In this document: positions 15,020-24,266 of the stretch, piece by piece
Layout of the letters: every line of letters begins with the position of its first letter
How positions within the stretch are numbered: position 1 is the stretch's first letter
From: Achromobacter aloeverae
Lineage (GTDB): Bacteria; Pseudomonadota; Gammaproteobacteria; Burkholderiales; Burkholderiaceae_B
DNA length: 64,000 nt
Reading direction: 5' to 3'
NCBI RefSeq assembly: GCF_004121055.1
Contig: NZ_PYAL01000004.1
Location: 186,001 to 250,000, forward strand
Program-made: the position numbers and the translations under genes
Notes under the pieces: generated by a model
The model's database searches: none
Told to the model about the DNA's origin: nothing
What the model saw: the letters and a program-made list of their open reading frames with translations, nothing else

Positions 15020-16255
15020 ATGAACCTCCGACCCCGCTTCCGCATCTCCCCCCATTCCTTCTATTTCATTCTCTTCTGCGGCGCCCTCGCCGCGCTCGCG
15101 TCCCTGTCGATAGACGTGGGCCTGCCCGCCTTCGGCGCGGTCGCGCGCGACATGAATACCGACGCCGCCAGGGTGGCCCTGAGCCTGAGCATTTTCTTCG
15201 TCGGCTTCGCCGCGGCGCCCCTGGTCTACGGGCCGCTGTCCGACCGCCTGGGCCGCCGGCCGGTGCTGCTGGCAGGCCTGGTGATCTATACGCTGGGCGG
15301 CGCGGGCTGCACCTTCTCCAGCACGATAGACACCTTTCTCGCATGGCGCCTGTTGCAAGGGGCGGGAGCGGGCGCCGGCGCGGTGCTGTCCATGAGCCTG
15401 GTGCGCGATCATTTCGAAGGCGTGAAGGTGCGCACGCTGTTGTCGAACATCGCCATCATCCGCGTCATCGCGCCCATGGTGGCGCCGTCGGTCGGCGCCT
15501 TCCTGCTGGAAGTGGCGCATTGGCGCGCCATCTACGCGATGATGATGATAGGCGGGGTGCTGGTGCTGGGCATCGTCTGGCTGGGACTGGAAGAGTCGGC
15601 CCCGCGCCTGCGTGCGGGAGCCGGCCAGCGGCCGGCGTCGGTGTCCGTGCTGGGCGCCTACGCGGCCTTGCTGCGCAAGCCCGTTTGCGTTGCCTACATG
15701 CTGATTTGCGGCCTGGGCTTCGGCAGCCATTTCGCCTACGTGACGGGATCCTCGCTGGTGCTGATGGAGGCGCTGGGCGTGCCGCCGCAGGCCTTCGGCC
15801 TGCTGTTCGGCGCGGCGGCCGCATGCATCATGCTGGCGTCCTACCTGAGCGGGAGACTGGCGGGCTATGTGCCGGGCGATCGACTGATAAAGATAGGCCT
15901 GGGCGTCGCGCTGGTGTCGGCGCTGGTCATGCTGGCGCTGACGCTGACGCACTGGGTGCGCGCCTGGAACCTGGCGCCGCTCTTCATGGTGAACGCCTTC
16001 TGCTATGGCTTGATCACGCCCAGCACCCAGCAGGGCGCATTGCAGCCGCTGGGCAATATCGCCGGCTCCGCGGCGGCGGTGATGAACGCGCTGATGATGG
16101 GCATAGGGGCGTTTTCCAGCTGGCTGGTGAGCGACTTCTTCGCGCGCGTCGGCGTGTTGGCCGTGACGGGCTGCATGGCGGTCTTTTGCGCGCTGGCCCT
16201 GCTGGTCTTCGTGCTCATGACCAGGCTGCGCGCGCCGGCGCCGGCGGGAACCTGA
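15020..16255 (+). CDS. MFS multidrug efflux transporter, Bcr/CflA family
   Basis: This 411-residue membrane protein has about 12 hydrophobic segments. The MFS signature between helices 2 and 3 reads GPLSDRLGRRPVLLAG, and helix 4 begins WRLLQGAGAGAG. IDVGLPAFGAVARDM in helix 1 is typical of Bcr/CflA drug-proton antiporters. Start is the ATG at 15020; a clear ribosome site is lacking. It stands alone: a 268-bp gap precedes it, without obvious features, and a repeat array plus terminator follow. Confidence 0.88.
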   Translation: MNLRPRFRISPHSFYFILFCGALAALASLSIDVGLPAFGAVARDMNTDAARVALSLSIFFVGFAAAPLVYGPLSDRLGRRPVLLAGLVIYTLGGAGCTFSSTIDTFLAWRLLQGAGAGAGAVLSMSLVRDHFEGVKVRTLLSNIAIIRVIAPMVAPSVGAFLLEVAHWRAIYAMMMIGGVLVLGIVWLGLEESAPRLRAGAGQRPASVSVLGAYAALLRKPVCVAYMLICGLGFGSHFAYVTGSSLVLMEALGVPPQAFGLLFGAAAACIMLASYLSGRLAGYVPGDRLIKIGLGVALVSALVMLALTLTHWVRAWNLAPLFMVNAFCYGLITPSTQQGALQPLGNIAGSAAAVMNALMMGIGAFSSWLVSDFFARVGVLAVTGCMAVFCALALLVFVLMTRLRAPAPAGT

Positions 16256-16311
16256 CGCGTACCGCGTGCGCCCGGCGCGGCCGGGACGCCGTTGCATGAA
16301 GGGCCCTAAGT

Positions 16312-16389
16312 GGGTACGAAACATGGGTACGAAACATGGGTACGACACATGGGCACGACACATGGGCACGAAACACGGCCACGAAGCGC
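16312..16389. repeat. 13-bp tandem repeat, 6 copies
   Basis: Six contiguous copies of gggYacgaMacaY (starts 16312, 16325, 16338, 16351, 16364, 16377) lie between the MFS stop and the terminator hairpin. The first two are identical; divergence increases rightward. The last copies lead into the hairpin arm. Confidence 0.9.
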
Positions 16390-16396
16390 CGCTACG

Positions 16397-16429
16397 AAAA
16401 GCCGCTACGAATACGTAGCGGCTTTTTTT
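16397..16429 (+). terminator. Rho-independent terminator
   Basis: AAAAGCCGCTACG pairs perfectly with CGTAGCGGCTTTT around an AATA loop (16397-16426), followed by further T residues. It most likely ends MFS transcription. The A-run on the left arm could let it work in both directions. Confidence 0.9.
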
Positions 16430-16601
16430 GTATCGGCGCGGCCCGGCGCAAGACAAGCCCTCACGCCGCGCGACATCCTCCCGCGCGGAATTTCCTTATC
16501 CCACTTTGTTTATCCCGGCTTTGTATTTTGTCCTCGTCCTGGGCGCGCGGATACTGCCGGGACAAGCCGCGCGTCGGCATATGAACAGGAAAGAGGACAT
16601 C

Positions 16602-17645
16602 ATGACGTATCGGTATGCATCCGCCGGCGGGCAGGTCGGCCTGTCTCGCTCCGGGCTGTCGCGGCGCGCATTGTTGCGCGCGGCGGGCATGATGGGCGCC
16701 GTCGCGCCCCTGGGCATGCTGGGGTCGCGTGTGCTGGCCGCCGATGCCGCGCCGCGCGCCCTGCGTATCGCCTGGAGCCAGACCGCGGTGTGCCAGTCGC
16801 CCGTTTCGGTGGCCCTGGAGCGCGGCTTCTTCGAACAATACGGACTGAAGATAGAACGCATCAATTTCAGCGGCAGCACCGACCAGCTGCTGGAAGCCAT
16901 CGCCACCGGCCATGCGGACGGCGGCATCGGCATGGCCTTGCGCTGGCTCAAGCCGCTGGAGCAGGGCTTCGACGTCAAGCTGGCCGTGGGCACGCATGGC
17001 GGCTGCATGCGGCTGCTCACGCCGGCGGATTCGCCCATCCAGGGCATCCAGGACCTCAAGGGCCGGCGCGTCGCGGTGTCGGACCAGGCCAGCCCGGTCA
17101 AGAACTACTTCGCCATCCGCGCGGCCCAGCTTGGCATCGATCCGGACAGCGTGGAATGGAAGCAGTATCCGCAGGACCTGTTCGCCGAGGTGCTGCGCAA
17201 GGGCGAGGTCGACGCCATCGCGGGCGACGATCCGCAGCTGTTCGTATACCGGGAGGACAACCACCTGCGCCAGGTGGCCACCAACCTGGACGGCGCCTAC
17301 GCCGACCGGACGTGCTGCGTGCTGGGCCTGCGCGGCGACCTGGTGCGCAAGGACCCGGAGACGGCATCGGCCGCGGCGCGCGCGGTCATCGCGGCGCAGA
17401 AATGGACGGCGGCCAATCCCGACGAGACGGCTCGCATTTTCGCGCCCTACATTCCGCAGAAGGTGCCGGCGGAGCGCGTGGCCGCCATCCTGCGCACGCA
17501 TACGCACGGCCATGCGTCCACCGGCGCAGCGCTGCGCGCGGAGATCGTCGGTTACGCCGAGGACCTGAAGGGCATCAAGGTGCTCAGTCCCAGCCTGGAT
17601 GTGCAGAAGTACGCCAAAGTGGTGGTGCCCGATGTCATCGGCTGA
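16602..17645 (+). CDS. ABC transporter substrate-binding protein (nitrate/sulfonate/taurine type)
   Basis: This 347-residue exported binding protein is of the NMT1/SsuA type. Its leader contains SRRALLRAAG, a loose twin-arginine motif, and ends VLAADA. Family features are LRIAWSQTAVCQSPVSVALERGFF, GSTDQLLEAIATGHADGGIG and KGRRVAVSDQASPVKNYFAIRAAQLGID. AGAGG lies 5 bases before the ATG at 16602; the ATG at 16581 lacks a ribosome site. It heads an operon with permease, ATPase and a cytochrome. Ligand unknown. Confidence 0.88.
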   Translation: MTYRYASAGGQVGLSRSGLSRRALLRAAGMMGAVAPLGMLGSRVLAADAAPRALRIAWSQTAVCQSPVSVALERGFFEQYGLKIERINFSGSTDQLLEAIATGHADGGIGMALRWLKPLEQGFDVKLAVGTHGGCMRLLTPADSPIQGIQDLKGRRVAVSDQASPVKNYFAIRAAQLGIDPDSVEWKQYPQDLFAEVLRKGEVDAIAGDDPQLFVYREDNHLRQVATNLDGAYADRTCCVLGLRGDLVRKDPETASAAARAVIAAQKWTAANPDETARIFAPYIPQKVPAERVAAILRTHTHGHASTGAALRAEIVGYAEDLKGIKVLSPSLDVQKYAKVVVPDVIG

Positions 17646-18654
17646 CACCACCCTGGGCGCTGCCGCCGCGTCCGCGCTGCCCCGGCGTCCGGCGCGCCTG
17701 TGGCTGACCGGCTGGGCGGCCGGCCTGCTGTGGGCCGCGGTGGGCGTGTTGACCCTGTCGTGGCCCAACCAGGAGGTCGGCTTCAAGGAATGGGGCTATA
17801 CGCGGGAATTCGGCCTGGCCGCGTTGGCGGGCGCCGCGGCGCTGGCCCTGGCCGCATCGAGCGGCGTGGCGCATCGCTCGTGGCCGCTTGCCCGCAAGCT
17901 GCATCGCGCCGGGCCCTGGCTGGTGCTGCTGGCCGTGCTGGTGGGCATCTGGGAGACGGTCACGGCCAAGCTGGCCTTGCTGCCCAGCCCCTTCTTCGCG
18001 CCGCCGCAGTCCTTGATCGAAATCTATATCGGCGACTGGAAGCGTCTGCTGGACAGCCTGCTCAATTCCCTGTGGTTGCTGGCCAATGGCTACGTGCTGG
18101 GCGCCATCAGCGGCTTCATCACCGGCGTGGCGATAGGGTGGTCGCGCGGGCTGGGCTACTGGGTCCATCCCTTGCTCCGTTTCCTCGGTCCCGTGCCATC
18201 GACGGCCTTGCTGCCCATGGCTTTCTTCTTTTTCCCGTCGAGTTGGGCAGCGGCGGTGTTCCTGATCGCGCTGGCGACCTGGTTTCCCGTCACCGTGCTG
18301 ACGTGGTCGGGCGTGGCCGGCGTCAATCGCGCTTTCTATGACGTGGCGCGCACGCTGGGCGCGGACGCGCGCTTCCTGATCTTCCGCGTGGCCATTCCCG
18401 CCGCCTTGCCGCACGTGTTCGTGGGCCTGTTCATGGGCCTGGGCGCATCGTTCTCGGTGCTGGTGGCGGCCGAGATGATGGGCGTGAAGTCGGGCCTGGG
18501 GTTCTACCTTTCGTGGGCCCAGGGCTGGGCGTCCTACGCCAACATGTACGGCGCGCTGATCGTCATGGCCTTGACGTTCTCGGGCTTGATCACGCTGTTG
18601 TTCGCGGTGCGCGACCGTTTGCTGGCCTGGCAGAAGGGAGTGGTGAAATGGTAG
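17632..18654 (+). CDS. ABC transporter permease (SsuC/TauC family)
   Basis: This 340-residue inner-membrane permease starts 14 bases inside the binding-protein gene (ATG 17632). Two extra N-terminal hydrophobic segments precede the family core. The core contains LLDSLLNSLWLLANGYVLGAISGF and the cytoplasmic coupling loop around DVARTLGADARFLIFRVAIPAALPHVF, the EAA motif that contacts the ATPase. ATG overlap and immediate neighbours place it in the 16602-20845 operon. Confidence 0.9.
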   Translation: MSSADTTLGAAAASALPRRPARLWLTGWAAGLLWAAVGVLTLSWPNQEVGFKEWGYTREFGLAALAGAAALALAASSGVAHRSWPLARKLHRAGPWLVLLAVLVGIWETVTAKLALLPSPFFAPPQSLIEIYIGDWKRLLDSLLNSLWLLANGYVLGAISGFITGVAIGWSRGLGYWVHPLLRFLGPVPSTALLPMAFFFFPSSWAAAVFLIALATWFPVTVLTWSGVAGVNRAFYDVARTLGADARFLIFRVAIPAALPHVFVGLFMGLGASFSVLVAAEMMGVKSGLGFYLSWAQGWASYANMYGALIVMALTFSGLITLLFAVRDRLLAWQKGVVKW

Positions 18655-19601
18655 CGGAGACGACAGCATCCAGGGCGCGTCCCGACCTGGCCGATGCCAA
18701 GGCCCTGGCCGCCCGGCGGTTCCTGACCGCCGTGCAGGCGAGCAGCGTGGCGGAAAGCGCCGATCCGGCATCGGGCACGATCGCGGAGGCCGGCCATGGC
18801 GCCCCTGCCGGCGGCGCCACGCGGGGCAAGGACGATACCCGGGTCGGCGGCGCGCGCCTGGCCGTGCGCGGCGTGAGCCATGCGTTCGACCTCGATGGCG
18901 CCGCGCTGCCGGTGCTGGACGATATCGACCTGGACATCGAGCCTGGCGAGTTCGTGGCGCTGCTGGGACCCAGCGGCTGCGGCAAGAGCACCTTGTTGCG
19001 GCTGGTGGCGGGCCTGGAGACGCCCAGCCAGGGCGTGATCGAGGCCGATGGCGCGGCTGTCACGCGGCCGGATCCAAGCCGCATCCTGGTGTTCCAGGAC
19101 CCCACGCTCTATCCCTGGCGGACGGTGCGCGAGAACGTGGCGCTGGGATTGCAGGCACGGGGCCTGTTGGCGCGGCAGGGTGCGCGCATCGATGACGCCT
19201 TGCAGCGCGTGGGCCTGGCGCGGTTCGGGTCGGCCTATCCGCACCAGCTGTCGGGCGGCATGGCGCAGCGCGCGGCGTTGGCGCGCGCGCTGGTGAACGA
19301 CCCCCGCATTCTCATTCTCGACGAGCCGCTGGGCAAGCTGGATTCGCTGACGCGCCTGGCGATGCAATCCGAGCTGGTGGAGCTGTGGGAGCGTTCCGGG
19401 GTGACCGCGCTGCTGGTGACGCACGATGTCGAGGAGGCCTTGTTCCTGGCCACGCGCATCGTGGTCTTGAGCGACAGGCCGGCGCGGATCAAGGACGAAC
19501 TGGTCAACGACCTGCCTTACCCGCGTCATCGCGGAGACCCGCGTATCGCCGATCTGCGGCGGCGCGCCCTGTCGCTGCTGGGGCTGGATGCGACATGGTA
19601 G
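18648..19601 (+). CDS. ABC transporter ATP-binding protein (SsuB/TauB family)
   Basis: This 317-residue ATPase has Walker A GPSGCGKST, Q-loop VFQDPTLYPW, signature LSGGMAQRAALARAL, Walker B ILILDEPLG and switch His in LLVTHDVEEAL. About 65 extra N-terminal residues, rich in Ala and Gly, precede the domain. The ATG at 18648 overlaps the permease stop in ATGGTAG, with GGGAG upstream. It energises the importer encoded just before it. Confidence 0.92.
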   Translation: MVAETTASRARPDLADAKALAARRFLTAVQASSVAESADPASGTIAEAGHGAPAGGATRGKDDTRVGGARLAVRGVSHAFDLDGAALPVLDDIDLDIEPGEFVALLGPSGCGKSTLLRLVAGLETPSQGVIEADGAAVTRPDPSRILVFQDPTLYPWRTVRENVALGLQARGLLARQGARIDDALQRVGLARFGSAYPHQLSGGMAQRAALARALVNDPRILILDEPLGKLDSLTRLAMQSELVELWERSGVTALLVTHDVEEALFLATRIVVLSDRPARIKDELVNDLPYPRHRGDPRIADLRRRALSLLGLDATW

Positions 19602-20845
19602 GCGAGGGGCCGGCGTCCGCGCAGCGGGATGCGGCGCAGCGGGGGGCAGGGCAAGGGCGGCCGCTGCCGGTATCGTCCGCGGGACGGTTCCTGTATCGGG
19701 GGGCCATGCCGATATGGGCAGGGCGTCGGCCTTTGTATCGATGGGCCTTCCCGGTATCGGCGTTGTTGCTGTTGGTGCTGCTGTTTGTCCTTGCCAACGC
19801 GCTGGCGGCCTGGCTGGACCTTCCGCTGCCCCGCCTGACCAGCCTGCAGCCGCCCTGGCCTTTTGCCTGGCGTTATGACACCGACCTGCCGGTCAGCCCC
19901 TACGTCTGGCGCAAGCTGGCGCTGGCGGCGGCCATGACCGCCACCGCCGCCACGGCTGCGTTGGCAGCGGTCTGGGGCTTGCGGCGGCGCCGCTGGCGCT
20001 GGGCCGCGCTGGTCGCCGCAACGCTGCTGTTCGCCAACACGCCATGGCCGCGCCCGGCGCTGTACCTGGCGCCGGCGGTGCCAACATCCTTCGATCGATC
20101 CCCGCTGCCGTTCACGCCCGCCAGCCTGTTGCAGGGCGCGGCCGCCTACCAGGCCCGCTGCGCCGCCTGCCACGGCGCGGCGGCCGATGGCCGGGGCCCG
20201 TTGGCCGCCACGCTACCAACCTGGCCCAGTGCGCTGGGACAGCCCTTGTTCCAGAACCGGCTGGAAGGCGAGATCTACTGGCGCATCCGTCATCATGCCG
20301 ACGCCGCCGGCATGGATGCCGAAACCGCGTGGCGCGTGATCGACTACCTGCGTGCGGTGGCCTATGGGGAAAGCGGCGGCGCCGGCATGCCGGCCGTCCC
20401 CGCGCCCGGGTTGGCATTGACCTGTCGCGGACGCGGACGCATGCCGCTGTCGGCCTTGCGCGGGCAGCCCGTGCGCATCGTGGCGCATGGGCCCGCCACC
20501 GCGCAGGACGAACGCGACGATCCGCGCGTGGTCACGGTGGTCCTGACGCGCGGTGCGGCCATCGACGCGGAATGCACGAGCGACGATGCCGATGCGTGGG
20601 TAGCCTATGCCTTGCTGGCGGGCGCCACGGGCGACACCTTGGCGGGCGCGCAGTTCCTCGTCGACCGGCAGGGTTGGCTGCGGGCCCGCCATGCCGGTGG
20701 TGATGCGCCGGCATGGACCAGCGGCGACGACGTCTGCGGCCCCAGCGGCCGCCTGCACGTCGCCGTGGCCGCGCAGGGCCTGGCCCAGATCCTCAAGGCG
20801 ATGGACGCCAGTCCTATCGCCATCGATCGCGCCCGGCGCGGGTAG
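19595..20845 (+). CDS. Membrane-anchored cytochrome c with thioredoxin-like C-terminal domain
   Basis: This 416-residue protein starts inside the ATPase gene (ATG 19595 in another ATGGTAG overlap). It has two to three N-terminal membrane segments, then a class I cytochrome c domain with the single heme site RC189-A-A-C192-H. The C-terminal part (about residues 265-416) reads LSALRGQPVRIVAHG and later GAQFLVDRQGWLRARHAGG, resembling a thioredoxin/TlpA fold without a visible CxxC. A cytochrome as the last gene of an ABC importer operon is unusual. It suggests that the imported or sensed compound is tied to periplasmic electron transfer. The thioredoxin-like call is tentative. Confidence 0.72.
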   Translation: MVGEGPASAQRDAAQRGAGQGRPLPVSSAGRFLYRGAMPIWAGRRPLYRWAFPVSALLLLVLLFVLANALAAWLDLPLPRLTSLQPPWPFAWRYDTDLPVSPYVWRKLALAAAMTATAATAALAAVWGLRRRRWRWAALVAATLLFANTPWPRPALYLAPAVPTSFDRSPLPFTPASLLQGAAAYQARCAACHGAAADGRGPLAATLPTWPSALGQPLFQNRLEGEIYWRIRHHADAAGMDAETAWRVIDYLRAVAYGESGGAGMPAVPAPGLALTCRGRGRMPLSALRGQPVRIVAHGPATAQDERDDPRVVTVVLTRGAAIDAECTSDDADAWVAYALLAGATGDTLAGAQFLVDRQGWLRARHAGGDAPAWTSGDDVCGPSGRLHVAVAAQGLAQILKAMDASPIAIDRARRG

Positions 20846-20930
20846 CGGCGTGGTCGCGCCGAGCCACGTGCTGCCAGCCCTTGCACTGCTCGCAGCGTGC
20901 GACCCTCGTGCTTAGGCCGTCGTCCTTTTA

Positions 20931-21980
20931 TTACGGCGCGGGGTTCGGCCAGCGCGTGTGGATGGCGTCGACAGCCTTCAGCAGGTCGGCATCGAAGGCC
21001 ACGTCCACGCTTTCGATGTTTTCCTTCAATTGGTCGAGATTGGTGGCGCCGATCAGGTTGCTGGTGGTGAAGGGACGCGTGTTGATGAACGCCAGGGCCA
21101 GCTGGGTCGGCGTCAGGCCGCGTTCGCGGGCCAGCTTGCAGTATTCGACGGTGGCGGCTTCCGCTTGCGGATTGCTGTAGCGCGTGAAACGCGTGAACAG
21201 CGCCAGGCGCGAGCCTTCGGGACGGGCGCCGTCGAGGTACTTGCCGGTCAGCATGCCCATGGCCAGCGGCGAATACGCCAGCAAGCCAACGCCTTCGTGA
21301 TGGCTGAATTCCGACAGGCCGTTCTCGTACTGGCGGTTCAGCAGGCTGTAGGGGTTCTGGATGGAGACGATGCGCGGCAGGTTGCCTTGTTCCGCGTGCT
21401 TCAGGAACTGCGCCACGCCCCATGGCGTTTCGTTGGACACGCCGACGTGGCGGACCTTGCCCTGCTTGACGAAGTCCTGCAGCACGTCCAGCGTCTCCGC
21501 GATGGGCACGGTGTGGTCATCCTTTACCCACGGATAATAGGGCACGCCGAAGGTGTTGGTGCTGCGGTCGGGCCAGTGCAACTGGTAAAGGTCCAGGTAG
21601 TCCGTTTGCAGGCGCTTGAGGCTGGCGTCCAGCGCGGCGGTGAGATTCTTGCGGTCGAAGAAGGTCTTGCCGTCGCGGATGTGGCTGGGGCGCTTGGGGT
21701 CGCGCGCCGGACCGGCGCATTTGCTGGCGAGGACGATGTCCTTGCGGCGGCCGCCGCGGGCCAGCCAGGTGCCGATGTAGCTTTCGGTGCGGCCCTGGGT
21801 TTCGGCCTTGGGAGGGACCGGGTACATTTCGGCGGTGTCGACCAGGTTCACGCCGTGCGCGAGCGCATAGTCGAGCTGTTCGTGCGCTTCGGCCTCGGAG
21901 TTCTGCTGGCCCCACGTCATGGTGCCCAGGCCGATCAGGCTGACGTTCAAGTCGGTATCGCCGAGTTTGCGGTATTTCAA
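20931..21980 (-). CDS. tas: Aldo/keto reductase, Tas-like
   Basis: This 349-residue NADPH-dependent aldo/keto reductase is closely similar in pattern to E. coli Tas. It shows LGLGTMTWGQQNSEAEAHEQ, the catalytic Asp/Tyr region VDTAEMYPVPP, the Lys in LASKCAGPARD, then SLKRLQTDYLDLYQLHWP and VGVSNETPWGV. The best start is the TTG at 21980 (MKYRKLGDTDL), with GGGAG about 7 bases upstream. The much longer upstream frame has no family similarity. It stands alone, convergent with the cytochrome gene. Physiological substrate unknown. Confidence 0.9.
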   Translation of the reverse strand: MKYRKLGDTDLNVSLIGLGTMTWGQQNSEAEAHEQLDYALAHGVNLVDTAEMYPVPPKAETQGRTESYIGTWLARGGRRKDIVLASKCAGPARDPKRPSHIRDGKTFFDRKNLTAALDASLKRLQTDYLDLYQLHWPDRSTNTFGVPYYPWVKDDHTVPIAETLDVLQDFVKQGKVRHVGVSNETPWGVAQFLKHAEQGNLPRIVSIQNPYSLLNRQYENGLSEFSHHEGVGLLAYSPLAMGMLTGKYLDGARPEGSRLALFTRFTRYSNPQAEAATVEYCKLARERGLTPTQLALAFINTRPFTTSNLIGATNLDQLKENIESVDVAFDADLLKAVDAIHTRWPNPAP

Positions 21981-22212
21981 GGAGGTGCTCCCGATAGGTG
22001 GGCCGCGGACCGCGCGGCGAGCGCGCGCCCGCGACAAGGAGGTCGACGCCGCGCGTCGGAGGAGGCGCAGCGCCGCATAGGCGCCGATCTTACTCCCCGT
22101 ATCCGCGTGTTCGCCATCATGCCCTGCCGCCCGCCAGGTTTTAAGCACCGCGCAAGTTCGGCGTGCGAGGCAGGCGCCCGGCGGAAGACGGCGACGAGGA
22201 AGACGGCAACGA

Positions 22213-22941
22213 TTACGCCGGAGGCGGATAGGTCCCGCCCAGCGCCTCCGTCAATGCGCGCGCGGCTTGCTTGACCGGCGCCTGATACGCCGCGTCGAAG
22301 CGTTCGGCGGGCATGGTCAGGGTGATGGATCCGACGAACTCGCCATCGGCGCCGAAGACCGGCGCCGCGATGCCGGCCAGTTCGGGCAGGCGGTCTCCCA
22401 CCAGCACCACCACTTGCTCGCGGCGTATGCGCGCGTGGATCTCGTCCGTTCCTCCGCCATAGGCAGTGAGAATGCGGCCGCCCGCGCCGCGATCCAGGGG
22501 CAGCAGGTCGCCGGCGCGCGTGTGATCGCGGACCGGCCGTGGCGAGTCGACCCGGTGCAGGCACAGGCGCTGGTCGCCCTGGCGTACGTGCAGGGCGGCG
22601 CTTTCCTGCGTTGCCGCGACCAGCGCGCGCAAGGCGGGCATCACCACCCGCGCCAGCGAGAACGACGATGCATAGACCTGGTGCAGGCGCGCGATGCCGG
22701 GTCCCAGCACATAGCGGCCGTCCGTCTGCCGCCGCACCAGGTGCGCGTGCTCCAGCGAGGCCATCAGGCGTAGCACGGTGCTCTTGTGCAACCGCGTGTG
22801 TTCGGCCAGTTCGCTCAGGTCCGGCTGCGGCAGCGAGGCCGAGAATGCATTCAGCAGGGACAGTGCGCGGTCGACGGCGGCGACGCCGCCGGCGGCGGCG
22901 TTCTCGTCGGCGAGGGACGGGACGGCGGATTTTCTGGGCAT
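22213..22941 (-). CDS. IclR-family transcriptional regulator
   Basis: This 242-residue protein has an N-terminal winged helix (VAAVDRALSLLNAFSAS, LSELAEHTRLHKSTVLRLMASLEHAHLV) and a C-terminal effector domain (ALHVRQGDQRLCLHRVDSPRPVRDH). It is divergent from the Bug/CoA-transferase/lyase operon starting at 23208, and an 8-bp palindrome lies between them. It probably represses that operon until its substrate or a CoA ester appears. Confidence 0.92.
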   Translation of the reverse strand: MPRKSAVPSLADENAAAGGVAAVDRALSLLNAFSASLPQPDLSELAEHTRLHKSTVLRLMASLEHAHLVRRQTDGRYVLGPGIARLHQVYASSFSLARVVMPALRALVAATQESAALHVRQGDQRLCLHRVDSPRPVRDHTRAGDLLPLDRGAGGRILTAYGGGTDEIHARIRREQVVVLVGDRLPELAGIAAPVFGADGEFVGSITLTMPAERFDAAYQAPVKQAARALTEALGGTYPPPA

Positions 22942-23050
22942 GGGTGCACTCCACGGCGCGGCCCGCCGGACTTTCGGTCCTGGGCGCTGGCAAACGGTAA
23001 ACGTTCGGCTCGGGCATGGCTTGACAGCAGCCGTCGGCGCCCTTCATCAT

Positions 23051-23071
23051 AGATAGAACAAGATTCTATCT
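23051..23071. promoter_or_regulatory. Candidate IclR operator
   Basis: AGATAGAA-CAAGA-TTCTATCT is a perfect 8-bp inverted repeat with a 5-bp spacer, in the AT-rich part of the intergenic region. It lies 110 bases upstream of the iclR start and about 137 before the Bug start. Length and spacing fit a dimeric IclR-type site controlling both directions. Confidence 0.75.
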
Positions 23072-23207
23072 TATGAAATCAGTCGCGACAATCCGCCATG
23101 CCATCCGCCCAAGGCAATTAGCGTAGGCGGTTGACGAACACAAGGCTGAGGCGGGTATCCACCACCGCATCCTCATCTCGATCCATCCCGATCACCCAGG
23201 AGACAAC

Positions 23208-24188
23208 ATGAATCATCAACGCCGCGTTCTGCTCGCCGGCATGGCCGCCGCCGGCTTCACCCTGCCGGGCCTGGCACGCGCCGACGCGAAATATCCTTCC
23301 GGCCCCATCACCCTGATCGTGCCCTTCCCGCCGGGCGGCGGCACCGACGCCGCGTCGCGGCTGATCGCGCAGTTCATGGGCCAGTCCACCGGTTGGAACA
23401 TCGTGGTGGAGAACCGCTCGGGCGCCGGCGGCAATATCGGCCTGGGCCTGCTGTCGCGCGCCAAGCCCGACGGCTTGACGATAGGCATGGGGCAGACGTC
23501 CAACCTGGCCATCAATCCGTCGCTGTATCCCAAGATGCCCTATGACTCGCTCAAGGACTTCGTGCCCATCGTGCTGGTGGCCGGCCAGCCCGTGGTGCTG
23601 GTAGTGAGCGCCAACAGCCAGTACAAGTCGCTGGCCGACGTGGTCAAGGCGGCCAAGGCCAAGCCGGAAGCCATCACCATGGCGTCGGCCGGCATCGGCA
23701 CCGTCGGCCACCTGGCCGGCGCCATGTTCATGCAGGCAGCGGGCGTCAAATTCCTGCACGTGCCGCATCCCGGCGCGTCCACGGCCGTGTCCAACATGAT
23801 CGGCGGCCAGGTGGATATCTATTTCGCCACGCCCGCCACCGTGCTGCCGCTGATCGCCAGCGGCAAGCTGCGCGCCCTGGCGGTCACGTCCAAGGATCGC
23901 CTGAACGCCTTGCCCGACACGCCCGCCATCGCCGAACAAGGCTATGCCGATTTCGACGCCCGCGACTGGAAGGGCCTGGTGGCGCCGACCGGCACGCCGG
24001 CCGAAGTGGTGCGGCAGATCAACACGGTGGTCAACGAGGCCCTGAAAAAGCCGCTGACCATCGAGCGTTTCGCCGCGGAAGGCAGCACGCCCATCGGCGG
24101 CACGCCGGAAGACTTCGCCACTTTCCTGAAGTCCGAGTACAAGCGCTGGGGCGACACCGTGCGCGCGTCGGGCGCCAAGATGGAATAA
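23208..24188 (+). CDS. Bug-family TTT periplasmic solute-binding protein
   Basis: This 326-residue receptor has a signal peptide ending LARADA, then ITLIVPFPPGGGTDAASRLI, VENRSGAGGNIG and DARDWKGLVAPTGTPAEVV. CAGGAG lies 6 bases before the ATG at 23208. It is the first gene of an operon with a CoA-transferase and a citrate-synthase-fold lyase, so a citrate-like or branched carboxylate ligand is likely (inference). No TTT membrane subunits are encoded nearby. Confidence 0.92.
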   Translation: MNHQRRVLLAGMAAAGFTLPGLARADAKYPSGPITLIVPFPPGGGTDAASRLIAQFMGQSTGWNIVVENRSGAGGNIGLGLLSRAKPDGLTIGMGQTSNLAINPSLYPKMPYDSLKDFVPIVLVAGQPVVLVVSANSQYKSLADVVKAAKAKPEAITMASAGIGTVGHLAGAMFMQAAGVKFLHVPHPGASTAVSNMIGGQVDIYFATPATVLPLIASGKLRALAVTSKDRLNALPDTPAIAEQGYADFDARDWKGLVAPTGTPAEVVRQINTVVNEALKKPLTIERFAAEGSTPIGGTPEDFATFLKSEYKRWGDTVRASGAKME

Positions 24189-24266
24189 ACCACGATGCGG
24201 GACGCCGCGGCCGGCCGGAAGCCGGTCCGCGACGCGCACCCGCACGGACTTCAAGAGGAATCATTC

